DNA of 64,000 nucleotides from VAXT01 sp963698015. Lineage in GTDB: Bacteria > Actinomycetota > Thermoleophilia > Gaiellales > Gaiellaceae. Made by a program: the position numbers and the translations under genes. The stretch covers positions 2,356,001 to 2,420,000 of the forward strand of contig OY969109.1 of NCBI GenBank assembly GCA_963698015.1, given 5' to 3'. Positions 28,977 through 38,515 of the stretch are shown here, one piece after another. Under the pieces are notes generated by a model, which was not told where the DNA came from, did not search any database, and saw nothing but the letters and a program-made list of their open reading frames with translations. The number at the start of each line of letters is the position of its first letter. Position 1 is the first letter of the stretch.

Positions 28977-29261
28977 CTAGACGAGCGCCTTGAAGAAGAG
29001 CTCGACCTCCTCGGTCGGATAGGTCTCCGTCCTCAGATACTCGAGCGCGCCAATCTTGCCGAGCGTGCGGAAAGCCGTCTCGTTGTCCGGGAACTTCGTG
29101 ATCGCGAAGAAGTCCCACGGCCCCATCAGGGCATAGAAGTTGTCGACGACGCCCTCCTCCTTCTCGACGATCTTCGTGATCTTCTCGAAGAAGACTGGCA
29201 TCTCCGGGAACTTCTCGCGGCCCTCCGGAGTTAGCTCGAAGAAGCTGACGTACGTGAACAT
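28977..29261 (-). CDS. GYD-domain protein
   Basis: A 94-aa protein of the ferredoxin-like fold found in GYD proteins: MFTYVSFFELTPEGREKFPE, VEKEEGVVDNFYALMGPWDFFAITKFPDNETAF (the GYD motif appears as GPWDF), and a final strand AL. The function of the family is unknown; members often sit beside translation or stress genes. A strong ribosome site, GGAGGTGA, lies 6 bp before ATG 29261, unlike the leaderless genes around it. Its own promoter should be in the 126 bp before it. Confidence 0.75.
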   Translation of the reverse strand: MFTYVSFFELTPEGREKFPEMPVFFEKITKIVEKEEGVVDNFYALMGPWDFFAITKFPDNETAFRTLGKIGALEYLRTETYPTEEVELFFKALV

Positions 29262-29387
29262 GTGTGGTCACCTCCTTCCTCGATCCTCGATTCTCGTCCC
29301 GGCCGAGGCGGGCATCATCGGGCGGTTCCATGAATCAGGTTCCGTGAAAGCACCGATGCGCGTCCCAACGCCGGCTCGGCCGCTCGC

Positions 29388-31403
29388 CTATAAGCTTGCC
29401 GTGGAGCTCTTTCCGTGCGCGCGGTTCGTGACGTGCAGCATGTACTCGTCCCGCTTGAGGGGGTTCACGGTCTTCCGCCGCCGGGTCGGCGGGTCGCCTT
29501 TCACCGGCTCGTAGCCGAGGAACGACGACTCGAGCACGCCCTCGCCGCTCGTCAGCCTCGACAGCTCTCGCTGCAGGTCCTGCGCGGCGAGGATCGACAG
29601 CACCGTGTCGACCGTGGCCAGGTCGCCTCGCAGCGACTCCATCTCGGCCGGCGCCCCCAGCTGGCCCACTGCCGCCAGGACGGCGCCGACCGACTCGGCC
29701 GGGATCTCGAGCCTCACCTGGAGGACGGGCTCGCACACGCTCGTCCCGGCCCGCTCTAGCGCCTGCATGAGCACGATCGGCGTCAGCTTTCGAAAGTCGC
29801 TGCTCGAGCTGAGCGGGCCTCGCTTCGAGGGCGGGCCGTCCGGGACGCTGTAGGTGCAGCTCGTCATCGTCACGACGCAATCCGTGACCTGCCAGCCGCG
29901 GGGACCCTCTCGCAGCGGCTCACGGACGTATCGGCCCATGTGCTCCTCGAAGCTGGCGAGGGTCTTGTAGAGGTAGAGCGGCGCCGTCACCGGCTCGATG
30001 TCGAGCCGGAACTCGACGCCCGAGTCGGCGGGCGCCGGATCGACGCGGAGGCCGATCGTCGCGAGGAACGGATTCGTCTCCGAGTGGAGCACCTCGATCG
30101 ACTCGCCGGTCCGTCGCGGACGTTCGATGTGGATCGGCGTCGGGTCCTGGAAATCGACCTCGAGCCCGAAGTCGGTCTCCAGCGTCGACTCGATCACCTC
30201 CTTCTGGACCTCGCCGTAGAGCGAGACCGAGTCCTCGTTCAGCACCTCGTTCTGCTGGACGTTGATCAGCGGGTCCTGCTCGGCGAGCTGCGTCAGGGCG
30301 GCGCGGAGCCGCGCTCGATCGTCGGAGTTGGTCGCCACGACGACGGACTCCAAGGTCGGCGGCGGGAACTGCGGACGCACAGCCGTGGCACCCGATTCGC
30401 CGATGCGGTCGCCGATCTGGACGTCCGCGAGGCCCCACAGCTTCGCAACCCCACCCGCGGCGACCGACTGACGCTGCACGGCCGGCCCCTGCTCGAAGAC
30501 GGCGATCGCCGTCACCTTGCCTTCGAGATCGGAGCCGAAGCTCACTCGCTCGCGCGTCTGGATCGTCCCCGAGAACATCCGGACGTAGGCGACCTTCTCC
30601 CCGTTGGGGGCTCGCTCGATCTTGAAGACGGAGGCCGAGGGCGCGGCGTCCGGGTCGCCGGTCGACGACGGGAGCAGCTCCGCGATTCCGGCCATGACGG
30701 CGTCGACGCCGGCACCTGTCAGTGCCGATCCGAAGAACACGGGATGCACGCGGACCCGCTGGGTCTGGGACGCGAGCTCCTCGCGCAGGCGGCCTTGCGG
30801 AACGCTCGACCCGTCGTCGACGAACGACTCCAGGAGCGCCTCGTCGTTCTCCGCGAGCGCCTCGTGGAGGGCCGAGTCGTCGACGAGAGGCTTCACGAAG
30901 GCGTCTCGCGTACCGAGCTCACCAGGCGCCGACATGGGGACGACCGCGGCGCCGAGTCGGTCCGAGATGGCCCGCAGCACGCGGTCCTCGCCGGCTCCGG
31001 CGCGGTCGATCTTGTTCACGAACAGCAGCGTCGGTATCCGCAGCCGTTGCAGCGCACGCATCAGGATGCGCGTCTGCGGCTGGACGCCCTCGACCGCGGA
31101 GATCACAAGCACCGCCCCGTCGAGGACGCTCAGCACGCGTTCGACCTCGGCGATGAAGTCGGGGTGGCCCGGAGTGTCGATCAGGTTGACGTGCAGGTCG
31201 CCGAGCGCGAACGACGTGACCGCGGACTTGATCGTGATGCCTCGCTGGCGCTCGAGCGCCAGGGTGTCGGTCTGGGTTGTTCCCGCGTCGACGCTGCCGA
31301 TCTCGTCGATGACACCGGCCTCGTACAGCAGCCGCTCGGTGAGAGTGGTCTTACCGGCGTCTACATGCGCCACGATTCCAAGGTTGAGCTCTTTCTGCGA
31401 CAC
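29388..31403 (-). CDS. EF-G-like GTPase of the Tet(M)/OtrA ribosomal-protection type
   Basis: A 671-aa translational GTPase with G1 AHVDAGKTTLTERLL, switch I region ERQRGITIKSAV, G3 DTPGHPDFIAEVERVL and G4 NKIDRAG. The sequence VDAGTTQTDTLALERQRGI and the five-domain length resemble Tet(M), Tet(W) and OtrA rather than EF-G (domain IV segment SSSSDFRKLTPIVLMQALERAGT). Such proteins remove tetracyclines from the ribosome; in antibiotic-free soil lineages many have unknown roles. GTG 31403 has GGAGGGAAT upstream. The gene is alone and not near transfer genes, arguing for an ancestral, not newly acquired, gene. Confidence 0.85.
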   Translation of the reverse strand: MSQKELNLGIVAHVDAGKTTLTERLLYEAGVIDEIGSVDAGTTQTDTLALERQRGITIKSAVTSFALGDLHVNLIDTPGHPDFIAEVERVLSVLDGAVLVISAVEGVQPQTRILMRALQRLRIPTLLFVNKIDRAGAGEDRVLRAISDRLGAAVVPMSAPGELGTRDAFVKPLVDDSALHEALAENDEALLESFVDDGSSVPQGRLREELASQTQRVRVHPVFFGSALTGAGVDAVMAGIAELLPSSTGDPDAAPSASVFKIERAPNGEKVAYVRMFSGTIQTRERVSFGSDLEGKVTAIAVFEQGPAVQRQSVAAGGVAKLWGLADVQIGDRIGESGATAVRPQFPPPTLESVVVATNSDDRARLRAALTQLAEQDPLINVQQNEVLNEDSVSLYGEVQKEVIESTLETDFGLEVDFQDPTPIHIERPRRTGESIEVLHSETNPFLATIGLRVDPAPADSGVEFRLDIEPVTAPLYLYKTLASFEEHMGRYVREPLREGPRGWQVTDCVVTMTSCTYSVPDGPPSKRGPLSSSSDFRKLTPIVLMQALERAGTSVCEPVLQVRLEIPAESVGAVLAAVGQLGAPAEMESLRGDLATVDTVLSILAAQDLQRELSRLTSGEGVLESSFLGYEPVKGDPPTRRRKTVNPLKRDEYMLHVTNRAHGKSSTASL

Positions 31404-31557
31404 GCGTCATTCCCTCCAAGTGGATCCCAAAGGACTTGTGGACGGATATGAACGCGCGCACCGCTCCTCCTTGGTCGCTCGGCGCCGGACGTGCGAACGT
31501 GAATCATACGGGTCGGTTCCGAGGCGTGGGCGCCGGGCAAGCGGGAAGATGTAAGGC

Positions 31558-32592
31558 GTGCGCGCGACCCTCATGCACGGCGCGGGCGACGTTCGCGTCG
31601 AGAACGTCCCTGACGCGAGCCTGGTCGACCCGACCGACGTCGTCGTTCGCGTGACGCGTGCGGCGATCTGCGGCAGCGATCTATGGCCGTACAAGACGAT
31701 GGAGCCGGACGAGCACGGCCGGCGCATGGGGCACGAGTTCATCGGCGTCGTCGAGGACGTCGGGGCGGACGTTCGCACGCTGGAGAAAGGCGACCTCGTC
31801 GTCACGCCGTTCCTCTGGTCGGACGGCACCTGCGTTTTCTGCCGCGGCGGGCTGCAGAGCTCCTGCCTGCACGGCGGCCGGTACGGCGCCGACGGCGTCG
31901 ACGGCGGACAGGGCGAGGCGGTCCGTGTCCCTCTCGCGGACGGAACGCTCGTCGGCCTTCCGGTCGGCCCCGACGACGAGCTGATGCCGTCGCTGCTCAC
32001 GCTCTCGGACGTGATGGCGACCGGCCACTATGCGGCCCTGTGCGCCCAGGTCGGTCCCGGAAGGACGGTGGCCGTCGTCGGAGACGGCGCTGTCGGGCTC
32101 TGCGGGGTGATCGCCGCGCGGCGGCTCGGCGCCGAGCAGATCATCATTCTCGGCCGCCATCCGGACCGGATCGCGCTGGCGAAGGAGTTCGGCGCCACCG
32201 ACGTCGTCAGCGAGCGCGGCGAAGAGGCGGCCGCAGGCGTTCGCGAGCTGACCGACGGCCTGGGCGCCCACTCCGTCCTGGAGTGCGTCGGCTACGAAGA
32301 GGCGACGCTCACGGCGCTGAAGAGCGCTCGTCCCGGCGGGGCAGTCGGACGGGTCGGAGTTCCTCAGTACGCCTCGGTTCCCGAGGCGGTCGAGACGTTC
32401 TTCGACAACATCACGATCGCCGGCGGCCCTGCACCGGCGCGTGCGTACATCGAGGAGCTTCTGCCGGACGTGCTCGAAGGGACGATCGTGCCCGGCCGCG
32501 TTTTCGACAGGGTCGCCGGCCTCGACGAAGTGCCTGACGGCTACCGGGCGATGAACGACCGTGAAGCGTTGAAGGTGCTCATCGAGCTCTGA
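31558..32592 (+). CDS. Zinc-dependent alcohol dehydrogenase family protein
   Basis: MDR enzyme of 344 aa. Zinc ligands are recognisable: Cys in AAICGSDLW, His-Glu in MGHEFIGVVEDVG, and a shortened structural-zinc loop (SDGTCVFCRGGLQSSCLHGG, with three cysteines). The Rossmann loop reads VAVVGDGAVGLCGVIAARRLGA. Alcohol, formaldehyde or polyol substrates are possible. GTG 31558 follows a TAAGGC box but no clear ribosome site. It is transcribed alone and divergent from the ribosomal-protection gene. Confidence 0.87.
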   Translation: MRATLMHGAGDVRVENVPDASLVDPTDVVVRVTRAAICGSDLWPYKTMEPDEHGRRMGHEFIGVVEDVGADVRTLEKGDLVVTPFLWSDGTCVFCRGGLQSSCLHGGRYGADGVDGGQGEAVRVPLADGTLVGLPVGPDDELMPSLLTLSDVMATGHYAALCAQVGPGRTVAVVGDGAVGLCGVIAARRLGAEQIIILGRHPDRIALAKEFGATDVVSERGEEAAAGVRELTDGLGAHSVLECVGYEEATLTALKSARPGGAVGRVGVPQYASVPEAVETFFDNITIAGGPAPARAYIEELLPDVLEGTIVPGRVFDRVAGLDEVPDGYRAMNDREALKVLIEL

Positions 32593-32643
32593 GATCGACG
32601 CGCTGGCCCGTCTGGCGCCTAGTAGGACGGACGGTCCCCGAAT

Positions 32644-32661
32644 ATAGGTCCAAAGACCTAT
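32644..32661. promoter_or_regulatory. Operator-like inverted repeat ATAGGTC-CAAA-GACCTAT
   Basis: A perfect 7-bp inverted repeat with 4-bp spacer, 75 bp upstream of the RTX surface-protein operon. It is nearly identical to the site at 20136-20153 before the other giant surface protein, including the trailing TG. The rest of the 144-bp gap (32593-32736) holds a short purine-rich stretch, GGGGGAAGCGAGAGGGG, that may serve as ribosome site. Confidence 0.55.
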
Positions 32662-32736
32662 TGCCGCGGGTCCGGGACGCTGACACTCTTCCTGGCGACA
32701 ACTGCGGCGTCTTCGGGGGAAGCGAGAGGGGCCTTT

Positions 32737-35583
32737 TTGCTTGCGGCGTTCGTGCGCTCAGCGCACCGATTTCACGTACGGCGTGTCCTGCCGGTCATCG
32801 GCCTCTCGGCGCTCGCGCTGGGGCTCCTGGCGAGCGCGCACGCGAGCATAGGACCATCAAGACTGGCTTCTGCCACCGACGGCGACGACAGCCCGCGAAT
32901 CTCGATTGGAGACGCCACGGTGGCCGAGGGCGACTCCGGAACGACCCCGATGACCTTCACCGTCTGGCGAAGCGGCGATCGCCACGGGACGAGCAGCGTT
33001 CACTACGAGACCGAGGGTGTCACGGCGACCTCGGGCGTCGACTTCGCGCCTGCCTCGGGGATGCTGAGCTTCCCGACGGGAGTCACGACCCGAACGCTCA
33101 CTGTCGACGTCACCAGTGACCGCCTCGACGAGTCCGACGAGGTTCTCGTCGTGAACCTCTCGAATCCGAACGGCGGCCACATCGTCGACGGGCAGGGCCT
33201 GGGCACGATCACCGACGACGACAGCTCGCCGACGGCCGACTCGCAGAGTGCGACGACGGACGAGGACACGGCGCTCCCGGTCACCCTCACTGCGACCGGT
33301 GACGGCGATCCGCTCACGTACTCCATCGTCAATGCGCCCGCCCATGGGATGCTCGCCGGCTCCGGCGCGCAGCAGACGTACACCCCGGCGCCGAACTACA
33401 ACGGTCCGGACAGCTTCACGTTCCGGGCGAGCGACGGAGTCAACGATTCGAACCTCGCCACGGTCTCGATCACGGTCAACCCGGTCGACGATCCGCCGGT
33501 CGCGAGCCCGAACTCGGCGCTGCTCGCCGAGGACAGCTTCGCGCTCGTGCCTCTGCCGGCGACCGACGTCGACGGCGATCCGCTCACCTATTCGATCGTC
33601 GACCAGCCGGCGCACGGCGCGCTCTCGGGCTCCGGCGCGAGCCGCACCTACACGCCGGTCCCGAACTACAACGGCCCGGACTCGTTCAGTTTCAAGGCGA
33701 ACGATGGCACCGCCGACTCGAACACCGCAACGGTCTCCCTCACCGTCCTGCCGGTGAACGATGCGCCGGTTGCGGTCAACGACGCGGCGTCCGTGGCCGA
33801 GGACGGCTCGACCCAGGTCGCAGTGCTCGGGAACGACTCCGATGTCGACGGCGACGCCCTCTCGGTGACGTCGGTCGGTATGCCTGCCCACGGCACCGCC
33901 GCGCTTCAGGGCGACGGGACCATCCTCTACACGCCGGAGGCGAACTACAACGGCGGCGACAGCTTCATGTACTCGATCGCGGACGGGAACGGCGGCACCG
34001 ACTCCGCCTCGGCTGCGCTCACGGTCACGCCGGTCAACGACGCGCCGGTGGCCACGGACAGCGAGGCGCAGGTGGCGGAGAACACGGCCGAGGACGTTCC
34101 GCTCGACGCGACGGACATCGACGGCGACTCGCTCACCTACACGATCGTCACGCCGCCGGCGCACGGAACGCTCTCCGGCTCGGGCTCGACGCGCACGTAC
34201 ACGCCCGACCACAACTACTTCGGCCCGGATTCGTTCACGTTCGAGGCGAACGACGGCACCGCCGACTCGAACATCGCCACGGTCGGCATCACCGTCACGG
34301 GCCACGACCCCGCGACGGTCAGCGTCGGCGACGCCTCCTCCGAGGAAGGCGACTCCGGCGAGCTCGACGCCGTGTTCACCGTCTCGATCTCCGCGCCGCA
34401 GACCGACCCGGTCGTGATCGACGCGACGAGCGCCGACGGCACTGCGCATGAGCCCGGCGACTACGGCGCGATGACGACGCGTCTGACCTTCGCGCCCGGC
34501 CAGAGCAGCAAGACCGTGGTTGTCAAGGTGCACGGCGACCCGCTCGACGAGCCGGACGAGAGCTTCTTCGTCAACCTGACTGTCGTCTCGGGCGACGTCG
34601 TGCTCGGCGACGGCCAGGGCGAGGGCACGATCATCGACGACGACCCGCTGGTCGGGCTCGCGATCGGGGACACGAGCGTCACCGAGGGCGACTCGGGCAC
34701 GACGACCGCGACGCTCGCGGTCACGCTCTCGACCGTGAGCGGGAAGACGGTCTCAGTCGACTGGCACACGGCCGACGGGACGGCCCACGCGCCCGCCGAC
34801 TACTCGGCCACGAGCGGCACGCTCACCTTCGCTCCCGGCGAGACGACGAAGCAGGTCGGCGTCTCGGTGAACGGCGACACCGAGGTCGAGCCCGACGAGA
34901 CGTTTCTCGTGCAGCTGACGAACGCGGCCAACGCGACCGTCGAGCACGGCACCGGGGTGGGGACGATCATCGACGACGACCTCGCCGGCCCGCCGCCGCC
35001 GCCTCCTCCGCCGCCTCCTCCGCCACCGCCGCCTCCTCCGCCACCACCGCCCCTTCCGCCTCCTCCGCCGCCGCCGCCACCACCGCCGCCGCCCGCTCCG
35101 CCCGTGTCGCGCGAGCCCCGCACGATCCTCGGCTACCGCTGCACGATCATGGGGACGCCCAAGCGCGACGTCCTGACGGGAACGGGGCATCGAGACGTGA
35201 TCTGCGGCCTGGGCGGGAACGACACACTCCGGGGCCTCGGCGCGAACGACGTGCTGATCGGAGGACCCGGGAGCGACCGGCTCGTCGGCGGTCCCGGCAA
35301 GGACGTCCTCATCGGCGAGCGTGGGGCGGACCTGATGCTCGGGCGCAAGGGCTCCGATCGGATGCGCGGCGGCGCGGGCGCCGATCGCATGGACGGCGGC
35401 AGCGACAGCGACAGCATCGAGGGTGGAGCCGGCGCCGACTATCTGAACGGCGGCCCCGGGACCGACCTGCTCATGGGCGGCCGCGGCAACGACTACATCG
35501 TCGGGCGGGACGCGTCCGACCGCCTCCGCGGCGGGGGCGGAACCGACCTCTGCCGGACGAAGGGCGTAGCGATTTGCCTCTAG
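32737..35583 (+). CDS. Secreted multi-domain adhesin: Calx-beta, cadherin-like repeats, polyproline, RTX repeats
   Basis: A 948-aa exported protein; TTG 32737 (GTG 32752 is an alternative) precedes a signal segment, RRVLPVIGLSALALGLLASAHAS. Domain order: a Calx-beta domain (residues about 50-165, ending GQGLGTITDDD), four tandem cadherin-like/tandem-95 modules (each with DGDPLTYSIV..PAHG...YTP..NYNGPDSF), two more Calx-beta domains, a polyproline run (34987-35103) and RTX nonapeptides (GGNDTLRGL, GGPGSDRLV, GGAGADRMD and others) ending CRTKGVAIC. RTX repeats fold on external Ca2+. It is coupled to the next gene by an overlap of 10 bp. Probably a calcium-dependent cell-surface or matrix protein. 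Confidence 0.85.
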   Translation: MLAAFVRSAHRFHVRRVLPVIGLSALALGLLASAHASIGPSRLASATDGDDSPRISIGDATVAEGDSGTTPMTFTVWRSGDRHGTSSVHYETEGVTATSGVDFAPASGMLSFPTGVTTRTLTVDVTSDRLDESDEVLVVNLSNPNGGHIVDGQGLGTITDDDSSPTADSQSATTDEDTALPVTLTATGDGDPLTYSIVNAPAHGMLAGSGAQQTYTPAPNYNGPDSFTFRASDGVNDSNLATVSITVNPVDDPPVASPNSALLAEDSFALVPLPATDVDGDPLTYSIVDQPAHGALSGSGASRTYTPVPNYNGPDSFSFKANDGTADSNTATVSLTVLPVNDAPVAVNDAASVAEDGSTQVAVLGNDSDVDGDALSVTSVGMPAHGTAALQGDGTILYTPEANYNGGDSFMYSIADGNGGTDSASAALTVTPVNDAPVATDSEAQVAENTAEDVPLDATDIDGDSLTYTIVTPPAHGTLSGSGSTRTYTPDHNYFGPDSFTFEANDGTADSNIATVGITVTGHDPATVSVGDASSEEGDSGELDAVFTVSISAPQTDPVVIDATSADGTAHEPGDYGAMTTRLTFAPGQSSKTVVVKVHGDPLDEPDESFFVNLTVVSGDVVLGDGQGEGTIIDDDPLVGLAIGDTSVTEGDSGTTTATLAVTLSTVSGKTVSVDWHTADGTAHAPADYSATSGTLTFAPGETTKQVGVSVNGDTEVEPDETFLVQLTNAANATVEHGTGVGTIIDDDLAGPPPPPPPPPPPPPPPPPPPPPLPPPPPPPPPPPPPAPPVSREPRTILGYRCTIMGTPKRDVLTGTGHRDVICGLGGNDTLRGLGANDVLIGGPGSDRLVGGPGKDVLIGERGADLMLGRKGSDRMRGGAGADRMDGGSDSDSIEGGAGADYLNGGPGTDLLMGGRGNDYIVGRDASDRLRGGGGTDLCRTKGVAICL

Positions 35584-37850
35584 GCCGCACGCGGCCGGGC
35601 CTGCTCGCAGCGCTCGCGATCGCCGGCGCGCTCGTCGCCGCCTCGACGTCCTTCGGGAGCGCGGGCCCCACCGGCTCGGGTTGCAGCCCGATCATCCGCA
35701 CGCTCGAGAACGGCGATCCCGCGGTCACGGACGGTGCGGTCCGGGTCTCGGTCGACGGGCTCGGCGCCTTCGGGCGCGGCGCGGTCGCGGGCGGAGATGC
35801 GATCTTCAACCCGCCGGGCGGCTTCACGCCGCTCGGAACGACGTACACCTCGAACCTCTACCTGAGCACCGCGGGCCGGATGCTCGCGGACGACTGCGTC
35901 GACGGACAGGTCACGCTCCTCTCCGAGAGCCCGCTCACGACGCGGCTTCAGCTTGGCTCGCTGCAGCTCGACGTCCGCCAGGAGCTCGAGCCGGTGGCCC
36001 TCGGGGGCTCGACGCTCCGGCAGACGTACACGCTCACGAACACGGGCAGCTCCGATATCGCCACGCACCTCGTTCGGCACCTGGACGGTGACCTGCGCTT
36101 CGACTCGAACACCGACGACGGAGCTGCGGCGAGCGGTCCCGACGGCCACACGCTCACCGAGTTCGACTCCGCGTCGACGAGCGTCCCGCGAGTGCTGCTC
36201 CGGATCACGGGCGCGCTCGGGAGCGATCAGACGCCGGACGAGTGGACGATCCAGCCCTTCAACTACCGCCCCGTGATCGAGGGCGCCCAGGGCATCCCGG
36301 CGGCTGACAACGGTCTCGTCTTCAACGACGCGAACGGCGATCTCGTTGCGGACAGCCCCTACGACGTCACGCTCAGCCAGCAGTGGAACGCGACGGTCGC
36401 GCCGGAGACGAGCGTCGTGCTCGAGAGCGCGACGCGGTTCGACGCCGAGAACCGGAGCCCGACCGCGGTCGCAGACTCCGCACACACGGGCCGCGGGCTG
36501 CCCGTCGACCTGGACGTCCGCGCCAACGACAGCGACCCCGACGGCGACGCGCTCACGGTCGACAGCGTGAGCCAGCCGCAGCACGGATCCGCCGCGATCC
36601 AGCCGGACGGGACCGTCCGCTACACGCCAGCGAGCGGGTTCGAGGGCGGCGACAGCTTCACGTACACGATCGGTGACGGCCGGGGCGGCACCGCGAGCGC
36701 CGAGGCCTCGGTCGTCGTCGGCACCTTCACGCTGAGCGTCACGAAGACCGGCAACGGGCGCGTCACGAGCACGCCGCCCGGAATCGACTGCGGCACCACG
36801 TGCGGCGCTGACTTCGTCAGCGGGTCGACGGTGACGCTCGTCGCGCATCCGGACCCGGGCTGGACGCTCGGCGGCTGGAGCGGCGCGTGCACCGGAACCG
36901 GTCCCTGCACGCTGTCCATGGATGCCGCCAAGTCCGTCAACGCCGACTTCCTGCCTCCGCCTCCGACGGCCGGGTCGACCGCCAACCTGTCGCTCAACCG
37001 CGGCATGGTCCTCTTCAAGCTTCCGCGCTCCGACGACTTCGTCCGCCTCGACGGCTCCGCGCAGGTGCCGATCGGGACCGAGGTCGACACGAGCGACGGC
37101 GTAGCTCGGCTCACGGTCTCACGCGGCGTCACGCTCGACACCAGCGAGTTCTACGACGGCATGTTCACCGTCCTGCAGCCGACCCCGAAGGCACTCGGCG
37201 AGCTCCGACTCGAGGGCGGCAGCTTCATCGACTGTGTCTCCTCGTTTCGCACCCTGGCGAAGAGGCGCCCGATGCGCAGGCTCTGGGGCAGCGGCAAGGG
37301 GCACTTCAGGACCCGCGGCCGCTACTCGTCGGCGACCGTGCGCGGAACGAAGTGGCTCACCGAGGATCTCTGCGGCGCGACGCGGATCACCGTCGTCGAG
37401 GGCACCGTGCTCGTCCACGACTTCGTCCGCAACGTCGACGTCAGCGTCCCGGCTGGGCATAGCTATCGCTCCGAGGCGCTGCCGCGGGGCGTCCGGAACG
37501 CGGGGTGCACGATCGTCGGCACGAGCCAGCGCGACTTCCTGCGCGGGACTCCCGGAAAGGACGTGCTCTGCGGCCTCGGCGGCGACGACGTCCTGTTCGG
37601 CATGGGCGGCGACGACCGGCTGATCGGCGGGCCCGGCGACGACAGGATCCTGGCCGGCCCCGGAGAGGACGTCCTCCTCGGGAACGCCGGCAAGGACTTC
37701 CTGAAGGGAGGCGCCGGCCACGACGTGCTCGAGGGCGGCTCCGGAAACGACTTCATGGCGGCGCACGACGGCGGCCGCGGGAACGACCGCCTCACCGGCG
37801 GAGGCGGACGCGACCTCTGCTACACGGACTGGGTCCGGGTCTGCCCGTAG
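35574..37850 (+). CDS. Secreted FecR-like/RTX-repeat protein
   Basis: A 758-aa exported protein starting at TTG 35574 inside the preceding gene; signal LLAALAIAGALVAAST. Residues about 30-290 form an uncharacterised beta-rich domain, followed by one tandem-95/cadherin-like module (VDLDVRANDSDPDGDALTVDSV), a bacterial-repeat domain (GRVTSTPPGIDCGTTC...GWTLGGWSGACTG), a FecR-like segment (RGMVLFKLPRSDDFVRLDGS...RLTVSRG...RITVVEGTVLVHD), and RTX nonapeptides ending CYTDWVRVC. The RTX ends of this and the upstream protein are clearly paralogous (CTIxGTxxRDxL start in both). Probably assembled with that partner on the cell surface. Confidence 0.8.
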   Translation: MPLGRTRPGLLAALAIAGALVAASTSFGSAGPTGSGCSPIIRTLENGDPAVTDGAVRVSVDGLGAFGRGAVAGGDAIFNPPGGFTPLGTTYTSNLYLSTAGRMLADDCVDGQVTLLSESPLTTRLQLGSLQLDVRQELEPVALGGSTLRQTYTLTNTGSSDIATHLVRHLDGDLRFDSNTDDGAAASGPDGHTLTEFDSASTSVPRVLLRITGALGSDQTPDEWTIQPFNYRPVIEGAQGIPAADNGLVFNDANGDLVADSPYDVTLSQQWNATVAPETSVVLESATRFDAENRSPTAVADSAHTGRGLPVDLDVRANDSDPDGDALTVDSVSQPQHGSAAIQPDGTVRYTPASGFEGGDSFTYTIGDGRGGTASAEASVVVGTFTLSVTKTGNGRVTSTPPGIDCGTTCGADFVSGSTVTLVAHPDPGWTLGGWSGACTGTGPCTLSMDAAKSVNADFLPPPPTAGSTANLSLNRGMVLFKLPRSDDFVRLDGSAQVPIGTEVDTSDGVARLTVSRGVTLDTSEFYDGMFTVLQPTPKALGELRLEGGSFIDCVSSFRTLAKRRPMRRLWGSGKGHFRTRGRYSSATVRGTKWLTEDLCGATRITVVEGTVLVHDFVRNVDVSVPAGHSYRSEALPRGVRNAGCTIVGTSQRDFLRGTPGKDVLCGLGGDDVLFGMGGDDRLIGGPGDDRILAGPGEDVLLGNAGKDFLKGGAGHDVLEGGSGNDFMAAHDGGRGNDRLTGGGGRDLCYTDWVRVCP

Positions 37851-37870
37851 GCTGCGGCTAGCCTTCGGAC

Positions 37871-38245
37871 ATGAAACCCGGAGCTCGACAGCGCTTCGTC
37901 GAAGGCCTGCAGGAGCGACGCGCGCGGCACAAGGAACGGCACCAACTGATCCGCGTCGTGGCCGCAATCGGCGGCTTCCTGATCGTGCTCCTCGGGATCA
38001 TCTTGATCCCCCTCCCGGGGCCGGGCCTGCTCGTCGTCGCGGTGGGACTGGCCGTGCTCGCGCTCGAGTTCGCCTGGGCCGAGCAGCTGCTGGAAAGGAC
38101 GGTGGACCGCCTTGGCGAGGCCGGGGAGAGGATCAAGCGCGCGAGCCCAGTCGGGCAAGCCGCAGTCGCACTGCTCGGAGCCCTCGCCACCGCGGCCACA
38201 CTGATCGTCGCGTATGCCTGGGACATCCCGTTCCTGCCTGTGTGA
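37871..38245 (+). CDS. PGPGW-type (TIGR02611-like) membrane protein
   Basis: A 124-aa protein with three hydrophobic segments; the central one carries the family hallmark IPLPGPGLLVVAVGLAVLALEF. A basic amphipathic N-terminus (RQRFVEGLQERRARHKERHQ) precedes it. Members are widespread in actinobacteria and uncharacterised. ATG 37871 follows TAGCCT-N6, a leaderless-type start. Confidence 0.75.
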   Translation: MKPGARQRFVEGLQERRARHKERHQLIRVVAAIGGFLIVLLGIILIPLPGPGLLVVAVGLAVLALEFAWAEQLLERTVDRLGEAGERIKRASPVGQAAVALLGALATAATLIVAYAWDIPFLPV

Positions 38246-38275
38246 GGGGCTTCGAGGGGTCGGTACAATTGAGCC

Positions 38276-38515
38276 GTGGGCTGGCTCTGGATCGCTCTGC
38301 TCACTTGTGCCGTGGCAGTTCTCGTCGCTGCCGAGTGGCCTCGTCTGATCACCCGGTTCGGGTGGGAGGGGCGCCGCACGCGCTCGCGCCGGCGCAGGAA
38401 GGCCCAACTCAAGCTCCTGCACACCGAGGACGACCCTGACGAGTTCGCCGCCAGCGTCGAGCGCGACCTTGCGCAACTGCCGACGACGAACGAGCGCGAT
38501 CGCGACCTGAGCTAG
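38276..38515 (+). CDS. Small membrane-anchored hypothetical protein
   Basis: A 79-aa protein: one N-terminal helix (WLWIALLTCAVAVLVAAEW), then a strongly basic stretch (RRTRSRRRRKAQLKLL) and an acidic C-terminus. GTG 38276 is preceded by TACAAT-N6, the clearest leaderless promoter in this stretch. The last bases overlap the convergent subtilase gene by 4 bp. No family recognised; GC3 bias supports coding. Confidence 0.65.
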   Translation: MGWLWIALLTCAVAVLVAAEWPRLITRFGWEGRRTRSRRRRKAQLKLLHTEDDPDEFAASVERDLAQLPTTNERDRDLS

